Positions 35,703 through 44,080 of a stretch of 64,000 nucleotides of DNA are shown here, in pieces; within the stretch, counting starts at the first letter, position 1, and the number at the start of each line of letters is the position of its first letter. The notes beneath the pieces are model-generated. The model worked only from the letters and a program-made list of their open reading frames with translations. It searched no databases and was not told the origin of the DNA. The stretch spans positions 1 to 64,000 of the forward strand of contig JAADGH010000239.1 in NCBI GenBank assembly GCA_013152475.1, given 5' to 3'. Both the position numbers and the translations under genes were made by a program. This DNA comes from Planctomycetota bacterium. Lineage in GTDB: Bacteria > Planctomycetota > Brocadiia > JAADGH01.

Positions 35703-36976
35703 CTTACCATCTCCACAAACGCCTCGACGCGCGTCTTGAGCTGCTCCACATCTTCCATACTGTAGTCGGTCTCGATGTTCAGGAAAGGGATGCCAGCCTG
35801 CTGGAGGACCTTTTCCACCTTCAGGGCTTCCATGGCATAGGGTTGACAGAAAGAAAGCGTATAATGGATGACGCCATCGACTCCCAGCTCCCTCGCCATT
35901 CCCACAACGTGCTCGAGCCGTTCCTTGTTGGGGGTGAAGCACGCGCAATCGATTTTCATGTAACGATCCACGATCGCGTCGATCATCCCATCGAGGGCGG
36001 GGGCGTCTTCATCGACAAGGTCACGTGTGTTCCGCGTCCCCACACAGGATTCCTCGCCCACAATCACCGCACCGGATGATTCCACGAGATATGGCAACTT
36101 CCAGTTGGGGACGGCCATCGGGCATCCCGAAAGCATGAGGCGCGGCGTGCCCTTGGGGACGATCCCCTCCCCGGACTCAACGCGCACCTCCAGCTGGTCG
36201 CACAGCTCTCGAATCTTCTGGGTGAAACGAAGCGGGTCATCATAGAAACTCACCTGGTTCACGAGGAGAACATCACGGCCCGATATGGGTGCCGGGACCG
36301 CCGCCCGCAAGTGGTTCAGGCGCTGCAAGACACGCCGCCTCTCGTTCACGATCCGAATGGACTCGTTGAGTGCCCCGCCTCTGATCTTGTTGCCCGTGAG
36401 CGCCTCAACACGGTCTTTGAACCGAATGATTTCCGCCTTCCACAAAGCACGGTCGGACGCCATCTTCATCTGCGGGATTTCCATGACGTAGAGCGGCGCG
36501 TATTCCGAGAAGGTCTCATAGGCCTTCTTCTTTCCGTCGCATGTCGTCTCCCCAACGATCAGGTCGCACGACTCCGTGAATGGGCAGAGCCGAGCCAGCT
36601 TGAATCCGACAAAGGACTTGATCAGAGCGCATGTGTTCCGCGGGAGTATTTTCTCCACGGCTTCTTTCCCCGCCTCCACCCCGGCGCACAGACCGACACA
36701 AATGGCATCGGCCGCAAGCACCAACTCTTCGGGAACGAAGACGCAAAACGCACCGACTACTTTCCTTCCCCCTTGCTTGGCCGCCTGAAGCTCTTGTACG
36801 CGGAGTCCATGGATTTCGGACAGCACAAAATCAAGGTACTCCATGCCCTGAAGCCGACCCGCCTGGCTCAGATAGATGTCCCCGTAGAATTTGCCGAGGA
36901 CCTCCAGCAGGCCATCGTGCGCCTCCAGATCGAGGTTCAGCTTTTCCCACATCGCATTGCAAGATGTATCCTTCAC
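35699..36976 (-). CDS. 2-hydroxyacyl-CoA-dehydratase-like protein of the double-cubane (YjiM/DCCP) type
   Basis: This is 425 residues. Cysteines in the pattern expected for [4Fe-4S]-cluster ligands are present: LPRNTCALIKSFVGFKLARL, then CPFTESCDLIVGETTCDGKKK in the first half, and GCPMAVPNWKLP, EESCVGTRNT, DCACFTPNKERLE and LSFCQPYAMEA in the second. This arrangement matches the DCCP/YjiM branch rather than true hydroxyacyl dehydratases. Those proteins reduce small or unreactive molecules with ATP-driven electrons from their activator. The start is GTG with GGGAG seven bases upstream. Its link to selenium genes is by operon only; a role in reducing a selenium compound is a hypothesis. Confidence 0.85.
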   Translation of the reverse strand: MKDTSCNAMWEKLNLDLEAHDGLLEVLGKFYGDIYLSQAGRLQGMEYLDFVLSEIHGLRVQELQAAKQGGRKVVGAFCVFVPEELVLAADAICVGLCAGVEAGKEAVEKILPRNTCALIKSFVGFKLARLCPFTESCDLIVGETTCDGKKKAYETFSEYAPLYVMEIPQMKMASDRALWKAEIIRFKDRVEALTGNKIRGGALNESIRIVNERRRVLQRLNHLRAAVPAPISGRDVLLVNQVSFYDDPLRFTQKIRELCDQLEVRVESGEGIVPKGTPRLMLSGCPMAVPNWKLPYLVESSGAVIVGEESCVGTRNTRDLVDEDAPALDGMIDAIVDRYMKIDCACFTPNKERLEHVVGMARELGVDGVIHYTLSFCQPYAMEALKVEKVLQQAGIPFLNIETDYSMEDVEQLKTRVEAFVEMVS

Positions 36977-37028
36977 ATATGGGCTCCCGGATTTGATGCC
37001 GACTTGCCGACAAAAAACTGCTCCCCCT

Positions 37029-37058
37029 ATTCTAAGAGCTACCGGGCCCATAAGACAA
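37029..37058 (-). promoter_or_regulatory. Promoter of the double-cubane/selD operon
   Basis: Minus strand: TTGTCT, 18 bases, TAGAAT. The leader to the GTG at 36976 is about 46 bases. It is back-to-back with the selA promoter. Confidence 0.45.
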
Positions 37059-37092
37059 ATACAAAACTGCCCAGGCCGGGTCCACGTTTTGC

Positions 37093-37121
37093 TTGACCGC
37101 ACCACCGCTACCTGACATAAT
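37093..37121 (+). promoter_or_regulatory. Promoter of selA, probably leaderless
   Basis: TTGACC, 17 bases, CATAAT. Nine bases separate the -10 box from the ATG at 37131, with no ribosome site, exactly as at the selenoprotein gene. Confidence 0.55.
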
Positions 37122-37130
37122 CGGGGTACC

Positions 37131-38528
37131 ATGAAGAATTCTCTGCGCCGAATTCCCAGCGTGCATCAAATCCTGAGCGCACCGGAGATGGCCCAAGCGC
37201 TGTCGAAACACCCGCGCTCCATCGTCACTCGGGCAGTGCGCAACGTTTTGCAGGGCTTGCGATCCGATGTGCGTTCCGGGAAAGTTGCAGCCATTCCAAC
37301 GATGGCCGGCATCGCTGAGCAGGTGGCCGCTGAGGCAGCGCGCTTGAGTCTGGGGCGATTCTGTCCGGTTATCAACGCCACCGGTATCATCATCCACACG
37401 GGCCTTGGCCGCGCCCCCCTACCCGATGCGGCGATCGAGGAGATCGCGCGAACTGCCGGCGGCTACCTGGCCTTGGAGTTTGACCTGGATTCCGGCGAAC
37501 GCGGCTCCCGCCAACGACAGATCGCGCAATTGCTCTGCGACGTGACAAGCGCCGAGGCGGGCATGGTGGTCAATAACAATGCTGCCGCTGTGCTCCTCGG
37601 CCTGGATACGCTGGCCCGCGACAAAGAAGTCATTGTCTCCCGGTCCGAGCTCGTCGAGATCGGCGGCTCGTTCCGCATGCCCGACGTCATGGTCAAGGGT
37701 GGGGCGAAGCTGGTCGAAGTGGGCACCACGAACAAGACACGCATCGACGATTACCGGAGAGCGATCACATGCGAAACGGCGCTCCTGCTCAAGGTGCATC
37801 AAAGCAACTTCCGGATGGTCGGATTCACGCAGACGGTGACGGAGGAAGAGCTCGTTGCCCTCGGCCGGGAATTCAATATCCCCGTGATGCACGACGCCGG
37901 CAGCGGCGCGATGGAACCGATGAGGACGTTCGGCTTCCCCCAGGAGCCGCTCATCCGACACAGCGTTCAAGTGGGCATCGACGTCACCACATACAGCGCC
38001 GACAAACTGCTGTCCGGCCCGCAGGCGGGCATTATTGTCGGAAAAGCGGAGATCACCGAGAAGTTGAAAGCCAACCCGCTGGCCCGCGCCCTCCGCCCCG
38101 GGAAGCTGACCCTCGCCGCCTTGGAAGCGACGCTGCGGCTCTACCTCGACGACGACTTGGCCCTGTCGCACGTCCCGGTCTTTCAGATGATGGCCATGAG
38201 CCCGGCAACGCTCCTGAAACGCGCCAGAAAGCTTGCTCGACTCATCAAGGCCCAAGCGGCGGAGTCCCTTTCCGTCCAGGTTGAGGACGGGGCCTCCGCC
38301 GTTGGCGGCGGTTCGCTGCCCGGGGAGGAGCTTCCGACGAAAGTCGTGTCGGTGGCACTCGATGGCGTGGCCGCCGAATCTCTGGCCGAGAGACTGCGCA
38401 GGCATATGCCTCCCATCATCGCACGTGTGCGGGACGATAGAGTTGTGTTTGACACGCGCACGATTGCCGAGGATGAACTGAACGTCATTGCGTCGGCCTT
38501 CGCGTCCTTCCGCCCAAGCCAAACATGA
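37131..38528 (+). CDS. selA: L-seryl-tRNA(Sec) selenium transferase SelA
   Basis: This is 465 residues, the family length. It converts Ser-tRNA(Sec) to selenocysteinyl-tRNA(Sec) using PLP and selenophosphate, acting as a homodecamer. Family features are the N-terminal SelA domain ([10 protein letters not shown]), [34 protein letters not shown] and [11 protein letters not shown]. The PLP lysine lies in [14 protein letters not shown]. The gene lacks a ribosome site and sits nine bases beyond its -10 box. The stop overlaps the start of selB (ATGA), so the two are translated together. Confidence 0.97.
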   Translation: MKNSLRRIPSVHQILSAPEMAQALSKHPRSIVTRAVRNVLQGLRSDVRSGKVAAIPTMAGIAEQVAAEAARLSLGRFCPVINATGIIIHTGLGRAPLPDAAIEEIARTAGGYLALEFDLDSGERGSRQRQIAQLLCDVTSAEAGMVVNNNAAAVLLGLDTLARDKEVIVSRSELVEIGGSFRMPDVMVKGGAKLVEVGTTNKTRIDDYRRAITCETALLLKVHQSNFRMVGFTQTVTEEELVALGREFNIPVMHDAGSGAMEPMRTFGFPQEPLIRHSVQVGIDVTTYSADKLLSGPQAGIIVGKAEITEKLKANPLARALRPGKLTLAALEATLRLYLDDDLALSHVPVFQMMAMSPATLLKRARKLARLIKAQAAESLSVQVEDGASAVGGGSLPGEELPTKVVSVALDGVAAESLAERLRRHMPPIIARVRDDRVVFDTRTIAEDELNVIASAFASFRPSQT

Positions 38529-40441
38529 CCATGAACCCCGGCAAGCACTTCATCATCGGCACGGCAGGACACATCGACCACGGAAAGACTGCGCTCGTCA
38601 AGGCCCTGACCGGAATCAACGCCGACCGTCTCAAGGAAGAGCAGGAACGCGGCATGACCATCGACCTCGGCTATGCTTATCTGGACCTCGCAGGCGCGCG
38701 CGTCGGGATTGTCGATGTGCCCGGCCATGAGAAGTTCGTCAAGAACATGCTGGCCGGCGCAACGGGAATCGATCTCGCCCTGCTGGTGGTGGCCGCCGAC
38801 GACGGCGTCATGCCGCAGACGACCGAGCATCTTGAGGTCCTCGATCTGCTCGCGATCAAGCCGGGCCTCGTTGTCGTCACCAAGATCGACCTTGTCGAGG
38901 ATGATCTGCGCACCCTCGTTCGCCAGGAGGTCGAGAATCTGCTCCACGGGACCACGCTGGAGGGATCGGAGATCGCCGAGGTCTCATCGGCAACCGGCGA
39001 GGGAATCGATGATCTGCGAACCAAGCTTCAGAACATGATCGCTGCTGCAGAATCCCGGCGGCCCTTGGACCTCCCCTTCCGCATGCCGATCGATCGCGTC
39101 TTTTCCCAGCCGGGCTTCGGCTGTGTTGTGACCGGGTCCGTCGCCACGGGGACCGTTCCGTCTGGCGCAACGCTGGAGATCGTTCCGGGCAACATCGAAG
39201 TGCGCCTCCGGGGAATCCAGGTCCACGGGCAGGTGGTGGAGGTCGCGCGGGCCGGCCAGCGAACGGCCCTCAACCTGAACGGCGTCAAGGCGGACCAGGT
39301 CGCACGGGGGCACGTTCTCTCCATTCCCGGACACCTTGTTGAGTCGGAACTCCTGGATGTGCAGCTCCGCCTTTTGAAGTCAGCCCGCCGTCCGTTGCGG
39401 CACAACGATCGCGTTCGGCTTCACACCGGGACCACCGAGGTGATGGCCCGTGTCTCGCTTCTCGCAGGAAACCAACTTAAGCCCGGCGAAACGGCATTCG
39501 CCCAACTTAAATCGGAGCAGCCCGTCGTCGCCCAACGCAGGGACCGCTATGTCATCCGCTCCTATTCACCTATGCGAACCATCGGCGGTGGAATTGTCCT
39601 CCGGCGAAACGCGCGGCGCTTGAAGCGCAACCGGCCCGGCGTCATCGCGGCGCTCCGTGAGCTGAGCACCAACAATGCCGAGAGGATTGTTGTGCAGACA
39701 ATCCGCGATACCAAACCTTTCACCCTGACTCCCGACGCGGTGGCACACATCGCTGAACTTCCACTCGGCCAAGTCGAACGGACGACTCGCGAGCTGTGCG
39801 CCGCGGGACAAGTCATCATCGAACGCGGGAATGCCCTGGCGCACGAGGCGCAGATGGGGGAGACGAATGACCGCATTCTGAGGGTGCTGAGGCAGTTCCA
39901 CAAGCGAAACCGCCTGGCCGCCGGCATGGTCCCTGCCCAATTGGTCTCCCGGGCGCGGGTGGAAATGCCCCCGGACGTCTTCGCGGCGATCATCGACCGA
40001 ATGAAATCTGAGGGGAAGATCAAGGTTGTGGATGGCCTCATCGCCGCAACTGATTTCGCTCCCCGGCTCAGCCCCGAAGAGAAGACCGCCGCCAAGGCGA
40101 TCAAAGAAATCCTCCGGTCCGCCGGTCCTTCTCCGCCTTTGGTCCAAGACGTCCTCCGACAAACCGGTCTGGATCCCATGCGGGCCGCACAGCTATTGGA
40201 GACTATGGTACACACGGGACAAGTCGTTCGTCTCAGCGAACACCTTTGTTATGATCCCGTTGTGTTGGATGGCATGAAGGCAAAGACGGTCGACCTTCTT
40301 CAGGAAGCGGGGCAGATCGGTGTGGGTGATCTGAAGAATCTTCTGGGCGTTTCCCGGAAATTTGCTATTCCGATTTTGGAGTATCTTGATAGAATAGGAG
40401 TAACCGAACGCATAGGAGACAAGCGCAAGCTAAACTCATAG
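38525..40441 (+). CDS. selB: Selenocysteine-specific elongation factor SelB
   Basis: This is 638 residues. The GTPase domain has [19 protein letters not shown] (P-loop), [11 protein letters not shown] and TKIDL. EF-Tu-like domains II and III follow, to about 350. The C-terminal 280 residues hold four winged-helix modules that read the SECIS hairpin; the last ends [16 protein letters not shown]. It brings Sec-tRNA(Sec) to UGA codons that carry a downstream SECIS. The start overlaps the selA stop. One base separates its TAG stop from the tRNA-Sec gene. Confidence 0.97.
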   Translation: MTMNPGKHFIIGTAGHIDHGKTALVKALTGINADRLKEEQERGMTIDLGYAYLDLAGARVGIVDVPGHEKFVKNMLAGATGIDLALLVVAADDGVMPQTTEHLEVLDLLAIKPGLVVVTKIDLVEDDLRTLVRQEVENLLHGTTLEGSEIAEVSSATGEGIDDLRTKLQNMIAAAESRRPLDLPFRMPIDRVFSQPGFGCVVTGSVATGTVPSGATLEIVPGNIEVRLRGIQVHGQVVEVARAGQRTALNLNGVKADQVARGHVLSIPGHLVESELLDVQLRLLKSARRPLRHNDRVRLHTGTTEVMARVSLLAGNQLKPGETAFAQLKSEQPVVAQRRDRYVIRSYSPMRTIGGGIVLRRNARRLKRNRPGVIAALRELSTNNAERIVVQTIRDTKPFTLTPDAVAHIAELPLGQVERTTRELCAAGQVIIERGNALAHEAQMGETNDRILRVLRQFHKRNRLAAGMVPAQLVSRARVEMPPDVFAAIIDRMKSEGKIKVVDGLIAATDFAPRLSPEEKTAAKAIKEILRSAGPSPPLVQDVLRQTGLDPMRAAQLLETMVHTGQVVRLSEHLCYDPVVLDGMKAKTVDLLQEAGQIGVGDLKNLLGVSRKFAIPILEYLDRIGVTERIGDKRKLNS

Positions 40442-40442
40442 C

Positions 40443-40538
40443 GGGAGCGGATGGGTCCCGGTGGGCCTGACGGACTTCAAATCCGGTTCGGGGCGCTACG
40501 GCGTCCTGGGTGGGTTCGACTCCCACACGTTCCCGCCA
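40443..40538 (+). tRNA. selC: Selenocysteine tRNA (anticodon UCA), selC
   Basis: It is 96 bases with CCA encoded (40536-40538) and discriminator G. The acceptor stem starts GGGAGCGG and pairs with ACGTTCCC through seven pairs, one of them G-U, plus a terminal G-A. The D-stem has six pairs, GGGTCC with GGGCCT. The anticodon loop is CTTCAAA, giving anticodon UCA. A long variable arm pairs GGGCGC with GCGTCC. The T-arm is GTGGG-TTCGACT-CCCAC. The long acceptor, six-pair D-stem and long extra arm are diagnostic of tRNA-Sec. It is cotranscribed with selA and selB. Confidence 0.97.
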
Positions 40539-40585
40539 TTTCTCTGCGCCCCGCATGGCACAGGCACCCATCGTCCGCGCACCCA

Positions 40586-41020
40586 CTACCTCCAGAACTT
40601 CCAGTTGATCTTCCCGCCACTGGTGGGTTTGTCGGCGCGTTTGTAGCGAACAATCTCTTTGATTCCGTCCTTGCGCCACGTCATCTCGGCGGCGGCCGCC
40701 TTGATGGTCACGCTTTCATTGTCTTCCTTGACCAGCATTCCCGTAAACGGTGTGCCATTCTTCAGAATCACAGTGACCTCACCGGGTTTCGTCGGCGTAC
40801 TCCGCCTCCATCTGACGTCGCTGCTCGACGATGTGGACGCCACTGTCGCCGATTTCTTCCTGGTGGTCTTGGCGGTTGCCTTCTTTTTGCTTGGCTTGCG
40901 GGTCGAACTGACCGCTTTTCGTCGCGGGCCTCACCCGGCGCTGCAGCGCAGTGGTAGCGTTAATGCGGCAATCATGAAGCTGAGGGCACCGATAGCGGCC
41001 ATTCTTGCGAGTCGTTCCAT
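40586..41020 (-). pseudogene. Small exported protein gene with two frameshifts, and an in-frame TGA at 40931-40933
   Basis: A strong ribosome site (AAGGAG, six bases before ATG 41020) starts a good signal peptide (MERLARMAAIGALSFMIAAL). The same frame then hits TGA at codon 30. It resumes to a conserved-looking ending (GEVTVILKNGTPFTG to GKINWKFWR). Between them, the codon-position GC pattern by hand is about 39/73/72% in this frame but 72/39/73% in the frame reading QFDPQAKQKEGNRQDHQEEI, so that second frame is the true middle. One missing G in a GGG run near 40933 and one extra C in a CCC run near 40785 would restore a 145-residue exported protein. This is either slippage mutation or sequencing error. 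Confidence 0.6.
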
Positions 41021-41069
41021 TTGTCACTCCTTCGCTCAGAAACGCATCCCACCGGATCGTCCGATAGTA

Positions 41070-41098
41070 AGTATACCACAAATCTCTCCGTCTGTCAA
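41070..41098 (-). promoter_or_regulatory. Consensus promoter of the small exported protein gene
   Basis: Minus strand: TTGACA, 17 bases, TATACT. The leader to ATG 41020 is about 43 bases and contains the AAGGAG site. Confidence 0.7.
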
Positions 41099-41137
41099 AC
41101 ACCGGCTTGTCGAACTTCCTGTTCCAGCCATTTCTCC

Positions 41138-41167
41138 TTGACATGCCAGCGGCCTCTGTGCTAAAAA
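41138..41167 (+). promoter_or_regulatory. Possible promoter of the small gene at 41215
   Basis: TTGACA, 18 bases, TAAAAA. The -35 is perfect and the -10 is four of six. It supports the ATG at 41215 rather than an upstream start. Confidence 0.4.
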
Positions 41168-41214
41168 ACGTTTGGTTCCATAGAAAATGTCGCGACATCG
41201 ACGGACAGGTCGAA

Positions 41215-41478
41215 ATGGACCCTCCGCTCCTGATGGCGAAACTCGCATCTCTGGCTGAATCGCTCGGAATCGAGGTGCGATTCGCAAACATCGAAGAAGG
41301 CCGTGGGGGGCTTTTTATGCTCCGGGGGAAGCGGAGGATTCTTGTGAATGACCATCTTCCGGAAGAAGAAAAGGCAGAGGTGCTTGCCGAGGTACTTGCC
41401 GGCTTCGACTTGACCAATGTTTTTCTTCTTCCCGAGGTGAGGGACTCGATCGAGAGGCATCGACCAAAACGCCCATGA
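41215..41478 (+). CDS. Small conserved-looking protein upstream of pilT
   Basis: This is 87 residues from MDPPLLMAKLASLAESLGIE to RHRPKRP. It has a helix-strand-strand pattern (VRFANIEEGRGGLFMLRGKR and RILVNDHLPEEEKAEVLAEV), with a helix-rich end. It has no signal peptide, membrane segment or metal site. It precedes pilT on the same strand with 151 bases between. I recognise the look of a small conserved family seen beside pilus or recombination genes but cannot name a function. A longer frame beginning upstream would overlap the promoter and is not used. Confidence 0.6.
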   Translation: MDPPLLMAKLASLAESLGIEVRFANIEEGRGGLFMLRGKRRILVNDHLPEEEKAEVLAEVLAGFDLTNVFLLPEVRDSIERHRPKRP

Positions 41479-41537
41479 TTCGTGCACGTTTCTGCACGAG
41501 CCAACCCCGAAAAATGGCAAGAAAATCGTCGCATTCC

Positions 41538-41566
41538 TTGACATTTTCGGGTGCATGTGTTAATGG
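41538..41566 (+). promoter_or_regulatory. Promoter upstream of pilT
   Basis: TTGACA, 17 bases, TAATGG. It lies 63 bases before ATG 41630. The -35 is perfect; the -10 is weak. Confidence 0.4.
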
Positions 41567-41629
41567 TGTTTAATAGACTCCCGAAGTAGCCCATGCGTCC
41601 ACCAGGTCTCTGTTGCAGGAAGAAATCTA

Positions 41630-42763
41630 ATGGACATATCTGAACTGCTTACCTTCACCAAGAACTCCGGCGCATCGGACCTTCACCTCAGTTCAGGCTG
41701 CGAGCCGATCATTCGTTTGGATGGCGCTCTCAAGCGTATCGACGCCCCTCCCCTCACCAAAGACGACGTGCATGAAATGGTCTACGACGTGCTTACGGAT
41801 GAGCAGCAGGCCATCTACCAGGAGAACCTGGAGCTGGACTTCGCCATTGAGCTGGAGGGCGTGGCGCGATTCCGCGTTAATTGCTTCAATCAGTATCGCG
41901 GCGAGTCGGCGGCGTTCCGCGTCATCCCCTCCGAGGTGCAGACACTCGAGGACCTGGGCTTCCCGAAAATCTTCGGGGATATGGCGCTCAAACCGCACGG
42001 TCTGGTGCTCGTCACGGGGCCGACAGGCTCGGGAAAGTCCACGACCCTGGCCGCGATGGTCGATCTGATCAACCGGAAGCGAGAGGCCCATATTCTGACG
42101 GTTGAGGACCCCATCGAGTTCCTCCACAGCAACAAGAAATGCCTGGTGCACCAGCGCGAGGTGCATAAGCACACTCATTCCTTCGCCAACGCGCTGCGCA
42201 GCGCACTCCGCGAGGACCCCGATGTGATTCTCGTCGGTGAGATGCGCGACCTGGAGACCACTCAGCTCGCCATCACCGCGGCGGAAACGGGACACTTGGT
42301 TCTGGCTACCCTTCACACGAACAACGCTGCGAAGACCATGGACCGTATCATCGACATCTTTTCGGCAGAGCAGCAGTCGCAGATTCGCGCCATGCTTTCG
42401 GAGTCGATTCAGGCCGTCATCGCCCAGACCCTGCTCCCGCGGGTCGGCGGCGGTCGCGCGGCGGCATTCGAAGTCATGGTAGCAACCCCTGCTGTCCGTA
42501 ATCTGATCCGTGAGCAAAAGACGTTCCAGATCCCCTCCATTATCCAGACGCAGGCGCAGCATGGTATGATCACGATGGCGCACTCCCTGGAACGCCTTGT
42601 GGCCCAGGGCTTAGTGAGCAAAGAATTTCTGGTTGATGCGGCGGAGATGGACTCGCTGCAGGAGAGGGCAACCGATGCGGCCAAGAAGGACAAGGAAGAC
42701 CAACCGGAAGATCGGGACGACTTCGAGGAGTGGCGTGACCGCGCGGCCTCGGGTGGACAATAA
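41630..42763 (+). CDS. pilT: Type IV pilus retraction ATPase PilT
   Basis: This is 377 residues. It powers pilin depolymerisation and so twitching and DNA uptake, as a hexamer at the inner-membrane base of the pilus. It shows SGASDLHLSSG near the start, Walker A GPTGSGKSTT (about residue 130), the Asp box VEDPIEFLH, Walker B DVILVGEMRD, and the HTNNAAKTMDRI helix. The C-terminus has an extra charged tail of about 35 residues (KKDKEDQPEDRDDFEEW), longer than usual. It is followed 36 bases later by a paralogue of the same type. Confidence 0.95.
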   Translation: MDISELLTFTKNSGASDLHLSSGCEPIIRLDGALKRIDAPPLTKDDVHEMVYDVLTDEQQAIYQENLELDFAIELEGVARFRVNCFNQYRGESAAFRVIPSEVQTLEDLGFPKIFGDMALKPHGLVLVTGPTGSGKSTTLAAMVDLINRKREAHILTVEDPIEFLHSNKKCLVHQREVHKHTHSFANALRSALREDPDVILVGEMRDLETTQLAITAAETGHLVLATLHTNNAAKTMDRIIDIFSAEQQSQIRAMLSESIQAVIAQTLLPRVGGGRAAAFEVMVATPAVRNLIREQKTFQIPSIIQTQAQHGMITMAHSLERLVAQGLVSKEFLVDAAEMDSLQERATDAAKKDKEDQPEDRDDFEEWRDRAASGGQ

Positions 42764-42799
42764 CGAACCGCTCATCACCCAAAGCACCGGAGGAGTTGT

Positions 42800-43972
42800 A
42801 TGAAACACATCGACAACTATCTCAGCTGGATGGTCGAGAATGACGGCTCCGACCTTTATCTCACCGTGGGGCGCCCCGCTACGCTCAAGGTTAGCGGCCA
42901 GCACCTTCAATCGTCTGACGGGAAGGTGAGTTCACAGGACATGCAGGACATGGTCGCCCAGGTCTGCAATGAGGCCCAAGCCGCAGAATTTGCCGTTACC
43001 CAGGAGATGAATCTCGGCTACGGAATCCCCGAAGTCGGACGTTTTCGCGTCAACATCCTCAAACAACGGGGGACCATAGCGATGGTCATCCGATACGTCA
43101 AGTCGAGGATTCCCACCCTGGAGGAGCTCCACCTCCCCCATCATCTGGCGGAGCTTGCCCTCGAAAAGCGCGGCCTGATTCTCCTAACCGGCGCAGCAGG
43201 GACCGGCAAGTCCACGACTCTGGCTGCCATGATTGACTATCGAAACATGCATATGGAAGGGCATATCGTTACCGTTGAGGACCCCATCGAGTTTCTTCAC
43301 GAGCACAAGCGAAGCATCGTCACGCAGCGGGAGGTCGGCATCGACACCGACTCCTTCGCGGCTGCCCTGCGCAACATCCTCCGCCAGGCCCCGGATGTCA
43401 TCCTCGTGGGTGAGATGCGCGATACCGAGACCGTAACCGCAGCCGTTAATTTTGCAGAGACCGGTCACTTGGTGCTGGCCACACTCCACTCCAGCACGGC
43501 CGACCAGGCCCTGGAACGTATGCTCAGCTTCTTCCCATTGGACACACATCATCAGATCTTTCAGCAGCTCTCCCTCGAACTCAACGCCATCGTCAGCCTC
43601 CGGCTTTTGCCACGGCACGACGGAACCGGCGTTATACCGGCTTATGAGGTGCTTCTCAACACACCCCGCATACAGGAACTGATCGAACGCGGCGAGGTCT
43701 CCGAAATCAAATCCGCCATGGCCGCCAGCCGGCCGGAAGGTTGTATCACCTTCGACCAATGCCTCTACGACCTCGTAAAGAATGGATACATCACCGAGGA
43801 AGAGGCGCTGCATTGGGCCGACAGCAAGAATAATCTCGCCCTCAAGTTCAAGATGGAGAAAACCCGAACAAACGCCTCCGCGGACGACCGAAGGACCTCC
43901 TCCCGAGGGCGCGACATCCGCAGAGGAGGCGCCGTGGATGGGACAGGACTTCGGCTCTCCAGGGACCGATAG
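42800..43972 (+). CDS. pilU: PilT-like pilus retraction ATPase PilU
   Basis: This is 390 residues, a paralogue of the preceding PilT. Walker A GAAGTGKSTT, VEDPIEFLHEHKR, QREVGIDTDSFAAALRNILR, Walker B DVILVGEMRD and LHSSTADQALERML are intact. The FIDHYL-like start (KHIDNYLSWMVENDGSDLYL) and the insertion after the Asp box are typical of PilU, which assists PilT in retraction. GGAGG lies six bases before the ATG. The C-terminus is extended by about 30 charged residues. Pilins and assembly genes are not in this window. Confidence 0.9.
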   Translation: MKHIDNYLSWMVENDGSDLYLTVGRPATLKVSGQHLQSSDGKVSSQDMQDMVAQVCNEAQAAEFAVTQEMNLGYGIPEVGRFRVNILKQRGTIAMVIRYVKSRIPTLEELHLPHHLAELALEKRGLILLTGAAGTGKSTTLAAMIDYRNMHMEGHIVTVEDPIEFLHEHKRSIVTQREVGIDTDSFAAALRNILRQAPDVILVGEMRDTETVTAAVNFAETGHLVLATLHSSTADQALERMLSFFPLDTHHQIFQQLSLELNAIVSLRLLPRHDGTGVIPAYEVLLNTPRIQELIERGEVSEIKSAMAASRPEGCITFDQCLYDLVKNGYITEEEALHWADSKNNLALKFKMEKTRTNASADDRRTSSRGRDIRRGGAVDGTGLRLSRDR

Positions 43973-44080
43973 GCCTGACGCCCCACCCCTTGAGTTCCCG
44001 GCGGTTCCGTGGCAGTCCCGAGGGGGCGGTCTGTTGACAAGCTATGCCCAATGACAGCAGCGAAATGTCGAGGAAACGCG

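Noticed and set aside
40931-40933. In-frame TGA in the small exported gene as a second selenocysteine codon, with a hairpin GCGGUC-AGUUC-GACC(C)GC about 22 bases downstream
   Set aside because: The residues around it (CSAG-x-GPRRK) are no known redox motif, and codon-position composition shows that the downstream stretch is coded in another frame, which points to frameshifts instead.
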